The translations under genes and the position numbers were made by a program. A stretch of DNA of 18,805 bases from an uncultured Eubacteriales bacterium (GTDB lineage Bacteria > Bacillota > Clostridia > Oscillospirales > CAG-272), in assembly GCA_934447715.1 (NCBI GenBank), contig CAKSER010000032.1, positions 1-18,805 on the forward strand, read 5' to 3'. Every line of letters begins with the position of its first letter. Position 1 is the first letter of the stretch. The notes under the pieces are model-generated. The model had not been told where the DNA came from and did not search any database. It worked only from the letters and a program-made list of their open reading frames with translations. Shown here in pieces: positions 1 through 7,608 of the stretch.

Positions 1-826
1 CTGCGGCATATTCGTTCATTTTTACCTTGCCGGTCATAGATATTATTTCTGTTGCAAGAAGGTCAAGCGAAAACTGGTTTCGACTCGAAAGAATAAGCCC
101 GGCAAATCTCGGATGACCTGCGGAGGGACCGCTTCCCTCCATGCACATAACCGCGTCGCAGATGCTGATAACCGTCTTTTCCTTCATCATCTTCTCGTTC
201 AGGTCGACAACCATCGAGATAAAATCGTCCTGATTCTTAAATCTCGCATGCATCTCGAACTTTGTAATCCCCGGAACAAGACCGAAAAGATTCTTTGCGG
301 CACATGTAACTCCGGCAAGCGAATGTGTTTTCAGCTTGCAGAGATCGACTATTATATCGCAGTCAAGCACCGGCTTGATAATATCGAGAGTTTTTGAAAC
401 CTTCCCGTCCGGAATGTGAACTGAGGAAGAGGAGATATCGTAATTCAGCGAGATGCCGGCAGTCTCTGCCGCTTTTTTCATTCCGGTTGTGTCATAGATC
501 GATGAAAGCGTTTTTTCGGTATAGAGTCCTCCCGGGCTTTCCGCAATCAGAACCTGCGCAGCTCCGAAATCCTTAAACAGCCTTGCTGCCGCAATCACAA
601 CCTCCGGATGCGTCGTTGCCGCTTTTTCCGGTGAGTATGCAAGAAGAAGGTTCGGCTTTAAAACGACCTTCTTCCCTTCAATTTCGGATCTTGATACTCC
701 GAGGCTATCAAGCTGACATTTAAGAATTTCATATATTCTGTCTGCATTATATTCGCCGCATTTCGTTACGGCAACCCTTTTATCATACATTACGTCTTTT
801 TTACTCTTTTCAATCTTTTCGCTCAT
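1..826 (-). CDS. DUF362 domain protein, 3' end cut off by window edge
   Basis: The frame opens with ATG at 826 and runs without a stop to the left edge (about 275 codons, C-terminus missing). The translation begins MSEKIEKSKKDVMYDKRVAV and shows DUF362 hallmarks: a KPNLL motif near residue 55, an AESPGG motif near 95, and KLKTHSLAGVT...KNLFGLVPG near 170-190. Family members are poorly characterised; many carry a C-terminal 4Fe-4S ferredoxin domain, which would lie outside the window, so a redox role is possible but not shown. No signal peptide is visible, so it is probably cytosolic. The start lies 16 bases after the stop of the DHHW gene, with AGG about 10 bases before ATG, so it appears to be the last visible gene of the metA operon. 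Family call is confident; function is unknown. Confidence 0.88.
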   Translation of the reverse strand, partial: MSEKIEKSKKDVMYDKRVAVTKCGEYNADRIYEILKCQLDSLGVSRSEIEGKKVVLKPNLLLAYSPEKAATTHPEVVIAAARLFKDFGAAQVLIAESPGGLYTEKTLSSIYDTTGMKKAAETAGISLNYDISSSSVHIPDGKVSKTLDIIKPVLDCDIIVDLCKLKTHSLAGVTCAAKNLFGLVPGITKFEMHARFKNQDDFISMVVDLNEKMMKEKTVISICDAVMCMEGSGPSAGHPRFAGLILSSRNQFSLDLLATEIISMTGKVKMNEYAA

Positions 827-842
827 CAAAACAACCTAAAGC

Positions 843-2051
843 TCATGAATACAGAATATTCATCACTTCCGAATCGGTAAGTGTGGAAATTCCGGTCATA
901 ACAAGAATGGCGTCCGGCTCAAAATTATCGATCACATTTGAAACCGGTTCGACGCTGTATCTCGGGTCATAAAGATAAAGATCATATTCAAGTGCAAGGA
1001 AGGGGGCAAGGCTGTGAGAATAGCTGTCCTTGATAAGAAGCATCTTCTTTCTCTGCTCACTTCCGTTCTTTTTAACCGTAACCGCAGCCTCATTTCCGGA
1101 AAGGAACGCGCTGTATTTGTCCTTCAGCTCAAGATAGCTTCTGTCATAGAAGCCGCTTACCGTTCTAGGACCGCTTACGGTTGTATAATCCTCATCGCCG
1201 TCGTACCGGTAAAACTCGATTGTCTCCGGCTTTATAAACCGAAAGCCTCCGCTTGAATAGATCGTTCCTAAAAAGTCCTCGGTTGCCTTTTCTACATTAA
1301 AGAAATCCGGTGCCTTTGCCTCTGTTCCGAGAGCCTTGGATATTTCCGTATATGCATAGTACGCGCCGAGACTCGTCCAGTGGTGATCGGTACGGTAGTA
1401 TACCTGTTCGTTTCCTGCCGCCTTGTCTTTTAAAAGCTCAAGGAGCTCGACCTTTTCAATATCCTTTGTTAAAAGATCATATTTTTCCCAAAGGGCGTCG
1501 CTGTGCTCGGTCGGATACAGCGACGGAAGCTGATCCACCATAACGTCCTGATTTCTAGGTGCGGTCACAAGCAGGGTTTTAATACCCTTCTCTTTTGCAG
1601 TCTCAAAGAGATATTTGATGCTTTCTATATTCTTTTCAAGATTCTCGTATGACGGATAATCCTCGCGGTTAAAAAGATATCCGTTTTTGCCGAGAAGCAC
1701 ATCGTTGTTCTGCTGCTTAAACAGCCCGACCTCGATTGCCGCCTTGATTCCGACAAGCGTATCACGCATAGGAAACTGATCCGAAAGATACTTGTTCATA
1801 TCCGAAGCGTACTCGCCGGAAAGCAGTCTGTCAAGGAATTTTCCGTTTTTGATATTTTCCGAAACGGTTTCGTCTCCGCTTGAAAGCTTCGGAAGCTGCT
1901 TTAATGTTCTGTTTTCCTGCTCCGAAAAGCTTTTGTCCGGCAAAACTGCCTGAAAAACAGCGGTTCCGAATATAAAAGCAACAAAAAGGGCTATAAGCAG
2001 CTTATTCAGTATATCTGTAAATTTTGTAGATTTACTATTTTCTTTTTGCAT
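843..2051 (-). CDS. DHHW (AlgJ/AlgX-like) membrane-anchored protein, putative glycan O-acetylation partner
   Basis: This 402-residue protein has one hydrophobic N-terminal segment (about 18-37), probably an uncleaved anchor leaving the rest outside the cell. The segment just after it (SFSEQENRTLKQLPKL, 41-56) is typical of the DHHW family. The DHHW signature sits at 222-225 inside TDHHWTSLGAYY, and a KDSYSHSLAPF block at 341-351 supplies a Ser in the SGNH-like position; together these match the catalytic centre known from AlgJ/AlgX. In alginate acetylation such proteins take acetyl groups handed over by an MBOAT protein and pass them to polysaccharide. Its MBOAT partner lies 16 bases upstream in the same operon, supporting that role here. 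The glycan acceptor is unknown because no polysaccharide synthesis genes are in view. Confidence 0.9.
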   Translation of the reverse strand: MQKENSKSTKFTDILNKLLIALFVAFIFGTAVFQAVLPDKSFSEQENRTLKQLPKLSSGDETVSENIKNGKFLDRLLSGEYASDMNKYLSDQFPMRDTLVGIKAAIEVGLFKQQNNDVLLGKNGYLFNREDYPSYENLEKNIESIKYLFETAKEKGIKTLLVTAPRNQDVMVDQLPSLYPTEHSDALWEKYDLLTKDIEKVELLELLKDKAAGNEQVYYRTDHHWTSLGAYYAYTEISKALGTEAKAPDFFNVEKATEDFLGTIYSSGGFRFIKPETIEFYRYDGDEDYTTVSGPRTVSGFYDRSYLELKDKYSAFLSGNEAAVTVKKNGSEQRKKMLLIKDSYSHSLAPFLALEYDLYLYDPRYSVEPVSNVIDNFEPDAILVMTGISTLTDSEVMNILYS

Positions 2052-2067
2052 TTCGTGCCGCCTTTCG

Positions 2068-3480
2068 TCAGAATATGAAATAGATAAACGGATTAAACGA
2101 TGAGCTTACAAGATATACAACCGAAACAGCCAAAACCGCCATTCCGAGCAGTACAAATGCAGCTTTGAAAAACCTTTTTCCGTTCAGTCTTTCATATATC
2201 CTCTTCGGTATCGGTGTACATCCTATTATAAGAATGATGAAGAACGGAAGATTGCGAAGCAGGTCGAAAAGATCGGTTCTGCTTGCAAAGCCGACAGTGC
2301 CGAAGCCGAAAAGATTCTTAAACCAGCCTGCCCCGACGCTCATATCCTCAAACGAGAATATCAGCCATCCGATTATTACAAAGAACATCGTGTAAATCCG
2401 CCTTACAAAGCTCGGAAGCTTGTCAAGAACGTTTTTAAGGCAGTATTTTTCGATCGTTAAAAGCAGGAAGTAGTAAATTCCCCAAAGAACATAGTTGAAG
2501 TTTGCACCGTGCCAGAGCCCTGTCGCAAACCATACGACAAACAGGTTAAAGATATGCCGGAATTTCGAGCATCTGTTTCCTCCGAGAGGATAGTAAAGGT
2601 ACTCGCGAAACCATGTAGAAAGCGATATATGCCATCTGTCCCAGAAGTCCTTTATGCTCTTTGCTATATACGGATAATTGAAGTTTTCAAGGAAGTCAAA
2701 GCCGAACATCTTTCCGAGTCCGATTGCCATATCCGAATATCCGGAAAAATCAAAATAGATATGAAGCGTATAGGAAATAACGCACATCCAGGCTGCAAGA
2801 ACCGTCCGGTTTTCGTTCGGAATTGCCTTAAAGGATTCGAAAAGCGCAGCCACCATGTTCGAAAGCAGCACCTTTTTCCCGAGTCCGACAATAAATCTCC
2901 TGATTCCGTCTGCAAACTGCGAAACATTCTCGTGCCTTTCGGTCAGCATCATATCAACATCGTGATATCTTACAATCGGTCCGGCAACAAGCTGCGGAAA
3001 GAGCGTAACATAGGTTCCGAACGCAATCGGATCCTTCTGCACCCTCGCATCCTTTCTGTATACATCGATTACATACGACAGCGACTGGAAGGTGTAAAAG
3101 GATATTCCGACCGGAAGCGAAATGTTAAGATTGAAGCTTTCGGGCAGTTTTACCGCAAGAGATACAATCCGGTAAAGGAAGTTGTAGTACTTAAAGAATG
3201 CAAGTATTCCGAGATTTATTACAACCGTGAGGACAAGAACCAGCTTCTGCTTTTTCCTGTCGGATTCGTATCTTCCTATAAGCATTCCGCCGAGATAGTC
3301 GATCGCGATCGTAAAAATCATAAGGAAAAGCAGCTTCGGCTCCGACCATCCGTAAAAGGCGAGGCTGGTTATAAAAAGAACGAGGTTGCGAAGCTTTAAA
3401 TACTTTCTCGGGACGGCATAATACAGAAGGAGCGTTACCGTCAGAAACCAAAAAAGAAATTCCAGGCTTGAAAAAACCAT
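2068..3480 (-). CDS. MBOAT family O-acyltransferase (AlgI/DltB type)
   Basis: This 470-residue polytopic membrane protein begins VFSSLEFLFWFLTV, the usual AlgI-type N-terminus, and has many hydrophobic segments. The conserved stretch DFWDRWHISLSTWFREYLY (278-296) and the invariant catalytic His in GLWHGAN (His324) are present, along with the PQLVAGPIVR motif (162-171). AlgI-type proteins move an acetyl group from a cytosolic donor across the membrane for O-acetylation of cell-surface glycans. The following DHHW gene is the expected partner. The ATG follows the metA stop TGA after a single base, which suggests translational coupling to metA. A teichoic acid D-alanylation (DltB) role is unlikely because no dltA/C/D is next to it and the DHHW partner points to AlgI-like acetylation. 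The substrate cannot be read from sequence. Confidence 0.92.
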   Translation of the reverse strand: MVFSSLEFLFWFLTVTLLLYYAVPRKYLKLRNLVLFITSLAFYGWSEPKLLFLMIFTIAIDYLGGMLIGRYESDRKKQKLVLVLTVVINLGILAFFKYYNFLYRIVSLAVKLPESFNLNISLPVGISFYTFQSLSYVIDVYRKDARVQKDPIAFGTYVTLFPQLVAGPIVRYHDVDMMLTERHENVSQFADGIRRFIVGLGKKVLLSNMVAALFESFKAIPNENRTVLAAWMCVISYTLHIYFDFSGYSDMAIGLGKMFGFDFLENFNYPYIAKSIKDFWDRWHISLSTWFREYLYYPLGGNRCSKFRHIFNLFVVWFATGLWHGANFNYVLWGIYYFLLLTIEKYCLKNVLDKLPSFVRRIYTMFFVIIGWLIFSFEDMSVGAGWFKNLFGFGTVGFASRTDLFDLLRNLPFFIILIIGCTPIPKRIYERLNGKRFFKAAFVLLGMAVLAVSVVYLVSSSFNPFIYFIF

Positions 3481-3481
3481 A

Positions 3482-4405
3482 TCAAATCCTTCCTATATCG
3501 TTGATATTAAACGGTGTAAGCTGATATACATAGTAGTTGAGCCAGTTGGAAAAAAGCAGATGTGCATGCGCGCGCCAGTTATGTACAGGCTCGTTTTCGG
3601 GATTATCACCCGGGAAATAATTCTTCGGGACATCAATTTTAAGCCCCTTGTTTACATCTCTTAGGTATTCGTTTTTTAAGGTATCCTTATCGTATTCCGA
3701 ATGGCCTGTCACAAAGATTCTTCTCTTGTCCTCCGAGCGGAGAATATATATTCCGGCATCGTCGGAAACCGAAAGGATCTTCAGCTCCTTGCATTTTTCA
3801 ACATCCTCCATCCGTATTTCGGTATGCCTTGAATGGGGAGCTAGGAATCTTTCGTCAAAGCCCCTCATAAGCGGATCCTTCGGGTCAAGAACCTTGTGCT
3901 CGAAAACACCGAAAAGCTTGCTGTCTCTTTTGTACTTCGGCACGCCGTAATAATAGTAAAGCCCTGCCTGAGCCGCCCAGCAGATATGAAGCGTGGAAAA
4001 GACGTTCGTTTTTGCCCAATCGAATATGCAGCAGAGCTCGTTCCAGTAATCAACATCCTCAAAGTCAAGACCCTCGACCGGAGCTCCGGTAATGATAAGA
4101 CCGTCGAATTTTTCATCCTTTACATCAAAAAAGTCCTTGTAAAACGCCTTCATGTGGTTGGGATCGGTATGCTTCGGTGTATGGGATGCCGTTTTAAGCA
4201 ATGTAAGATCAATCTGCAGCGAAGAGTTCGACAAAAGTCGGATCAGCTGTGTTTCTGTCGTAATTTTTGTCGGCATAAGGTTCATTACCGCGATTTTAAG
4301 CGGTCGTATGTCCTGATGAGTCGCGCGGAACTCGTCCATAAAAAAGGTGTTTTCGTTTTCCAGAATTTCCGCTGCCGGAAGCCCGGATGGGATTTTAATA
4401 GGCAT
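3482..4405 (-). CDS. metA: Homoserine O-acetyltransferase (MetA family)
   Basis: This is a full-length 307-residue MetA. The enzyme activates homoserine by O-acylation, the first committed step of methionine synthesis, in the cytosol. It begins MPIKIPSGLPA, the usual family N-terminus. The catalytic Cys is at 142 (HICWAAQAG), and the His/Glu pair is at 235 and 237 (TGHSEYD). Residue 111 is Glu (GAPVEGLDFEDV). In characterised MetA enzymes Glu at this position goes with acetyl-CoA and Gly with succinyl-CoA, so acetyl transfer is predicted despite the old name homoserine succinyltransferase. It is the first gene of the metA-MBOAT-DHHW-DUF362 run. The 145-base upstream gap, shared with the DivIVA-like gene, is short and I see no SAM riboswitch or T-box in it. 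Confidence 0.96.
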   Translation of the reverse strand: MPIKIPSGLPAAEILENENTFFMDEFRATHQDIRPLKIAVMNLMPTKITTETQLIRLLSNSSLQIDLTLLKTASHTPKHTDPNHMKAFYKDFFDVKDEKFDGLIITGAPVEGLDFEDVDYWNELCCIFDWAKTNVFSTLHICWAAQAGLYYYYGVPKYKRDSKLFGVFEHKVLDPKDPLMRGFDERFLAPHSRHTEIRMEDVEKCKELKILSVSDDAGIYILRSEDKRRIFVTGHSEYDKDTLKNEYLRDVNKGLKIDVPKNYFPGDNPENEPVHNWRAHAHLLFSNWLNYYVYQLTPFNINDIGRI

Positions 4406-4455
4406 TTGCTTTATCTCCGTTGAAAGAATATTTTTTAAAAATTGTAAAATGTTTA

Positions 4456-4484
4456 TTTACTATACTAAAAAAATGTGTTATAGT
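4456..4484 (+). promoter_or_regulatory. Candidate sigma-A promoter for DivIVA-like gene
   Basis: A -35 TTTACT (4456-4461) and -10 TATAGT (4479-4484) are separated by 17 bases, predicting a start near 4491. A weaker alternative -10 is TATACT at 4498-4503. It faces the candidate metA promoter. Confidence 0.45.
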
Positions 4485-4495
4485 TATATTCGGTG

Positions 4496-4524
4496 ATTAT
4501 ACTTTGTTTTTTAGAATGATTAAA
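4496..4524 (-). promoter_or_regulatory. Candidate sigma-A promoter for metA operon
   Basis: On the minus strand a perfect -10 TATAAT (4496-4501) lies 17 bases from a weak -35 TTTAAT (4519-4524). A start near 4489 would give a leader of roughly 85 bases before the metA ATG. A weaker alternative is TATAGT at 4459-4464 with ATAACT at 4482-4487. The region is AT-rich, so chance matches are likely. Confidence 0.45.
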
Positions 4525-4550
4525 TATGAGTATAAAGGACGGAAAACCCT

Positions 4551-5183
4551 ATGAGCAAGGAAAATGTATCGATGATCGCATTCAGAAAGGCAGGAAGCGG
4601 CTTTAACCGCGAGGATGTCTATAAGTATATCGAAGATATGAACATCCGCTTTAAAATTGAAAAAGAAGCATTAAATAAAGAATGCTCGCGCCTTTCAAAG
4701 GAGGTAGACCGCCTTTCGGAGCAGACCGGCTCTGAAACAGAAAAAAAAGAGCAGGTAGCAGATGACAGAGCCGATGTTCTTCTTGAAAAGATAAAAAAAA
4801 CAGAGGAAGAAAATCTTCTTCTTCAAACCGAAAACAGCAGCCTCAAGGCACAGCTTGATGAGCTGAAAAGCAAAATCGATTCGTCGTCAAACAAAGAAGC
4901 AGCCGAAAAGGCAGATCCTATTGCAAGTGTAAAGGCGCGTGCGGATCAGATTGTTTCGGATGCCGAGGTTGCCGCACGGCTTTTAACCGAAAGAGCGTCA
5001 TCACATGTTTCTGAAATGGCAAACGAATGCGAAAAAATGACAGTAAGCTGCGCACTTGATTCGCTTAAGGAACTTGAGGAAGCCTTCCTTTCCGCCCGTG
5101 TGAAAATCAAGGAAATTCAGTACACAATTGAGGACAGTATAAGCAAGGACGTAAATGACAGCTTAAATAAAGAAACAAAATAA
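4551..5183 (+). CDS. DivIVA-like coiled-coil protein
   Basis: This 210-residue soluble protein opens with a short segment FRKAGSGFNREDVYKYIEDM (11-30), which resembles the N-terminal lipid-binding and dimerisation segment of DivIVA/GpsB proteins. Two heptad-rich coiled-coil regions follow: about 33-57 and 76-112, with a polar break between. A third helical part covers about 125-200 (VKARADQIVSDAEVAARLL), the layout seen in DivIVA relatives. Family members sit at curved membrane near division sites and poles and recruit other proteins; that role is inferred here. An AAAGGA sequence lies about 11 bases before the ATG, a little far. The gene appears monocistronic, with its own candidate promoter and a strong terminator. 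I cannot tell whether this is the main DivIVA or an accessory paralogue. Confidence 0.75.
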   Translation: MSKENVSMIAFRKAGSGFNREDVYKYIEDMNIRFKIEKEALNKECSRLSKEVDRLSEQTGSETEKKEQVADDRADVLLEKIKKTEEENLLLQTENSSLKAQLDELKSKIDSSSNKEAAEKADPIASVKARADQIVSDAEVAARLLTERASSHVSEMANECEKMTVSCALDSLKELEEAFLSARVKIKEIQYTIEDSISKDVNDSLNKETK

Positions 5184-5202
5184 ACCAAATTTAGATTCCT
5201 TC

Positions 5203-5234
5203 GGTCACGGAGCATCAGCTCCGTGACCTTTTTT
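5203..5234 (+). terminator. Intrinsic terminator after DivIVA-like gene
   Basis: An 11-bp perfect stem (GGTCACGGAGC, 5203-5213, with 5218-5228) closes an ATCA loop and is followed by six T. On the opposite strand the same hairpin lies 40 bases beyond rnhB but lacks a T-run, so it would not be a standard terminator there. Confidence 0.93.
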
Positions 5235-5268
5235 AAGCAGCTTCTATGCAAAAATACTTATGCGTCAC

Positions 5269-5862
5269 CTATTTGTAAAGCTTAAACGACCGCCTGTGCT
5301 CCGGGCACGGACCGAACTTTGCTATAGCCTCGTAATGTTCCTTTGTCGGGTAGCCCTTGTGCTTTTTAAAGCCGTATTGCGGATATATTTCATCAAGAGA
5401 CAGACAATATCTGTCGCGCTCGACCTTTGCAAGAATAGATGCCGCAGCAATCGAATTGCTTTTCGAATCTCCCTTTACGATTGCTGCCGCATTTTTTTCA
5501 AAGCCTCTTGTGCAGTTTCCGTCAATCAAAATGAAATCCGGTTGAGGACTTAGCTTTTCGATTGCTCTTTTCATTGCGAGCATGGCGGCGTTAAGGATAT
5601 TTATTTCGTCTATTTCCTCACTCGAGCAAAAGGCAGTTGCATATGAAACGGCTTTTTCCTTGATTTCTTCATAAACGAGGTCTCTTTTTTTCTCGGAAAG
5701 CTTTTTGCTGTCGTTAAGACCCTCGATTACTGTATCCGGAAGAAGGATGCAGGCTCCGGCATAAACCCTTCCGGCAAGCGGACCTCTTCCTGCCTCATCA
5801 GCTCCGCAGATTATCCTGTAGCCTTTTGATATGTACTCGTTTTCAACGCTGAAATCAGGCAT
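5269..5862 (-). CDS. rnhB: Ribonuclease HII
   Basis: This 197-residue protein is normal length for RNase HII, which cuts the RNA strand of RNA-DNA hybrids and starts removal of misinserted ribonucleotides. The signature CGADEAGRGPLAG (19-31) carries Asp22 and Glu23. The other acidic catalytic residues are Asp114 (LIDGN) and Asp132 (VKGDSKSNSIAAASILAKV). The C-terminal GYPTKEHYEAI...GPCPEHRRSF block is also typical. The ATG overlaps the rbgA stop by 8 bases (ATGCCTGA), giving tight translational coupling; rbgA-rnhB linkage is common in Firmicutes. It is the last gene of the apgM-lepB-rbgA-rnhB run. No classical terminator follows on this strand. Confidence 0.97.
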   Translation of the reverse strand: MPDFSVENEYISKGYRIICGADEAGRGPLAGRVYAGACILLPDTVIEGLNDSKKLSEKKRDLVYEEIKEKAVSYATAFCSSEEIDEINILNAAMLAMKRAIEKLSPQPDFILIDGNCTRGFEKNAAAIVKGDSKSNSIAAASILAKVERDRYCLSLDEIYPQYGFKKHKGYPTKEHYEAIAKFGPCPEHRRSFKLYK

Positions 5863-6778
5863 TTTCGTCCCTCGTATCCTTCGATTCCGCTATTTTGCTG
5901 CCGGATGAATTTACAGGCGGCTTTTCGAGCGTAATTCTGCCGATTTTGCCGGATCTGAATTCATCGAGAAGCGTCATTGCCGTCCGTTCGTAATTGATTT
6001 CTCCGCCGGAAACGATCAGACCGCGTTTTCTTCCGACAAGCTCGAATATTTCATAATCCGGCGTATTCTTAAGCAGCTCCGGATCACCGAGCTTGAACCT
6101 CTCGCAGAATTCCTTCGGATACAGGCTCATCATTCTTCTGCAAAGAACGGTTGCAATCGTTTCGGAATCAAGAATATCATCCTTGATTGCTCCCGTAATT
6201 GCAAGATTCTCTCCGACAATCCTTTCGTCGAACTTCGGCCAAAGAACCCCCGCGGTATCAAGAAGGTCAAAGCCGAGCTTTGTCGTGACCCACTGAATGT
6301 CCTTTGTAACTCCCGGGCGGTTTTCGACCTTTGCCTTTTTGTTTCCTGCAAGCTTATTGATTATCGACGACTTTCCGACATTCGGAATTCCGACAATCAT
6401 CGCCTTAAGCTGCCTTCCGGTCATTCCCTTGCTTTCGTATTTTGCAATTTTTTCCGAAAGGACGTTCTTTATAGCAGGCGAAATGTTATTCATTCCGTAT
6501 CCGGTTATGCAATCAACAAAAACACACTCGTTTTGGTTATCCGAATAATATTTTTTCCAGATCGCTGAAACATTCGGATCTGCAAGCGAGTATTTTGTAA
6601 ACACGGTGATAACCGGCTTGTTTCCTATAAGGCGCTTTAATTCCGGATTCTTGGAGCTGTACGGTATTCTTGCATCAAGAATTTCGATTACGATGTCGAC
6701 AAGCGGCATATGCTCCTTGATCGTTCGGCGTGTTTTCGCCATATGTCCGGGAAACCACTGTATAATCTGAGACGGCAT
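5855..6778 (-). CDS. rbgA: Ribosome biogenesis GTPase RbgA (YlqF)
   Basis: This 307-residue circularly permuted GTPase acts in late assembly of the 50S subunit. The N-terminus IQWFPGHMAK (6-15) is diagnostic and includes His12, matching the His near the N-terminus implicated in catalysis in the Bacillus protein. Motifs run in permuted order: G4 region at 61-64, G1 GIPNVGKSS (130-138), G2 PGVT (155-158), G3 DTAG (174-177). The C-terminal RNA-binding half includes GAIKD and RGLIVSGGEINYERT. The G4 motif, normally NKxD, reads TKYS, losing both the Asn and the guanine-specifying Asp. I rechecked these codons in the DNA and see no frameshift. The last 20 residues are polar and probably disordered. 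An 82-base gap separates it from lepB upstream; the 3' end overlaps rnhB. Confidence 0.95.
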   Translation of the reverse strand: MPSQIIQWFPGHMAKTRRTIKEHMPLVDIVIEILDARIPYSSKNPELKRLIGNKPVITVFTKYSLADPNVSAIWKKYYSDNQNECVFVDCITGYGMNNISPAIKNVLSEKIAKYESKGMTGRQLKAMIVGIPNVGKSSIINKLAGNKKAKVENRPGVTKDIQWVTTKLGFDLLDTAGVLWPKFDERIVGENLAITGAIKDDILDSETIATVLCRRMMSLYPKEFCERFKLGDPELLKNTPDYEIFELVGRKRGLIVSGGEINYERTAMTLLDEFRSGKIGRITLEKPPVNSSGSKIAESKDTRDENA

Positions 6779-6837
6779 TATAAATCCAACCTTTTAATAC
6801 TTATTCTAACTGATTAATATCTATCCAAGCCGACCTT

Positions 6838-6857
6838 CAGCCGGCATTTGCCAGCTG
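6838..6857 (-). other. Stable hairpin between lepB and rbgA
   Basis: On the minus strand CAGCTGGC AAAT GCCGGCTG forms an 8-bp stem (one G-T wobble) with a tetraloop, 5 bases after the lepB stop. No T-run follows, so a terminator is unlikely. An mRNA stabiliser or processing site is possible. Confidence 0.5.
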
Positions 6858-6861
6858 TTGG

Positions 6862-7605
6862 TTACTTGATTATTCCGGCAGAGGAGAACGGGAAAAATCT
6901 GAAAATAACATGCCCGACAATCAGTCTTTCATCGATAGGACCGACAAGATATGAGCGGCTGTCGTTCGAATTGTTTCTGTTGTCCCCCATGACAAACACA
7001 TGTCCCTCAGGAACAACATAATCGCTTCCGTATCTTTCAAACGAAAGCTGCCTCATCGGCATTCCGGCAATATAGTTTACATAATCCTCCTTTATAGGCT
7101 CTCCGTTTACATAAACCTGCCAGTTGTCAAAATCTATATTTATTGTGTCTCCCGCAACCGCGATAATCCTCTTTACAATAGGCTCCTCAAAGCCGATGTA
7201 TTCGTTCTGACAAACAATGACATCTCCGCGCGTCGGCTTATAAAAGAGCTCGGAAACAAGCAGAATGTCCTTATCCTGAAGGGTCTGGTTCATCGACGGT
7301 CCGTTGACCACGGCAACTCTGAAGGCAAAGCAGAACACAAGATACACAATCGCAACAGAAAGAGCCACTACCTCGACCATATCAAAAAGCGAGCCCATAG
7401 CAGCCTTAAAGCCCTTTTCCTTCTTTTTATCGCCCTTTGCTGTGCTTTTGCTTTCTGCATTTGTCAGCTCATTTGCAGAATTTCCGTCCTGCTCACCTGC
7501 AGTCTCAACGGCATCGATTTCAGAGGAATTGCTTATATCTGTTTTTTCGCTGCTCACGGTATCTTCGGTATTCTCTCTGTTCTCCTTATCTGCCATATCT
7601 TCCAT
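6862..7605 (-). CDS. lepB: Type I signal peptidase
   Basis: This 247-residue membrane serine protease removes signal peptides from exported proteins. After one transmembrane helix (about 78-98) come the conserved boxes: VNGPSMNQTL with nucleophile Ser104, PIVKRIIAVAGD with general base Lys145, and GDNRNNSNDSR (207-217). The catalytic domain is extracytoplasmic. Unusually, about 65 cytosolic residues precede the helix; they are rich in Glu, Ser, Thr and Asn and end in a basic patch (KGDKKKEKGFK), whereas Bacillus-type enzymes have only a short tail. The ATG at 7605 is backed by GGGAG 8 bases upstream, sited in the end of apgM, whose stop lies 3 bases before; this supports the long form over a start at residue 4. 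Confidence 0.95.
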   Translation of the reverse strand: MEDMADKENRENTEDTVSSEKTDISNSSEIDAVETAGEQDGNSANELTNAESKSTAKGDKKKEKGFKAAMGSLFDMVEVVALSVAIVYLVFCFAFRVAVVNGPSMNQTLQDKDILLVSELFYKPTRGDVIVCQNEYIGFEEPIVKRIIAVAGDTINIDFDNWQVYVNGEPIKEDYVNYIAGMPMRQLSFERYGSDYVVPEGHVFVMGDNRNNSNDSRSYLVGPIDERLIVGHVIFRFFPFSSAGIIK

Positions 7606-7608
7606 ACT

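Noticed and set aside
2509..3399. 296-codon plus-strand reading frame
   Set aside because: It is antisense to the well-supported MBOAT gene, is very basic in composition and has no family features.
4406..4550. Possible SAM riboswitch or T-box upstream of metA
   Set aside because: The gap is too short and AT-rich, with no conserved stems, T-box sequence or terminator hairpin.
5203..5228. Hairpin as a terminator for rnhB on the minus strand
   Set aside because: On that strand the stem is followed by GAAGGAAT, with no T-run.
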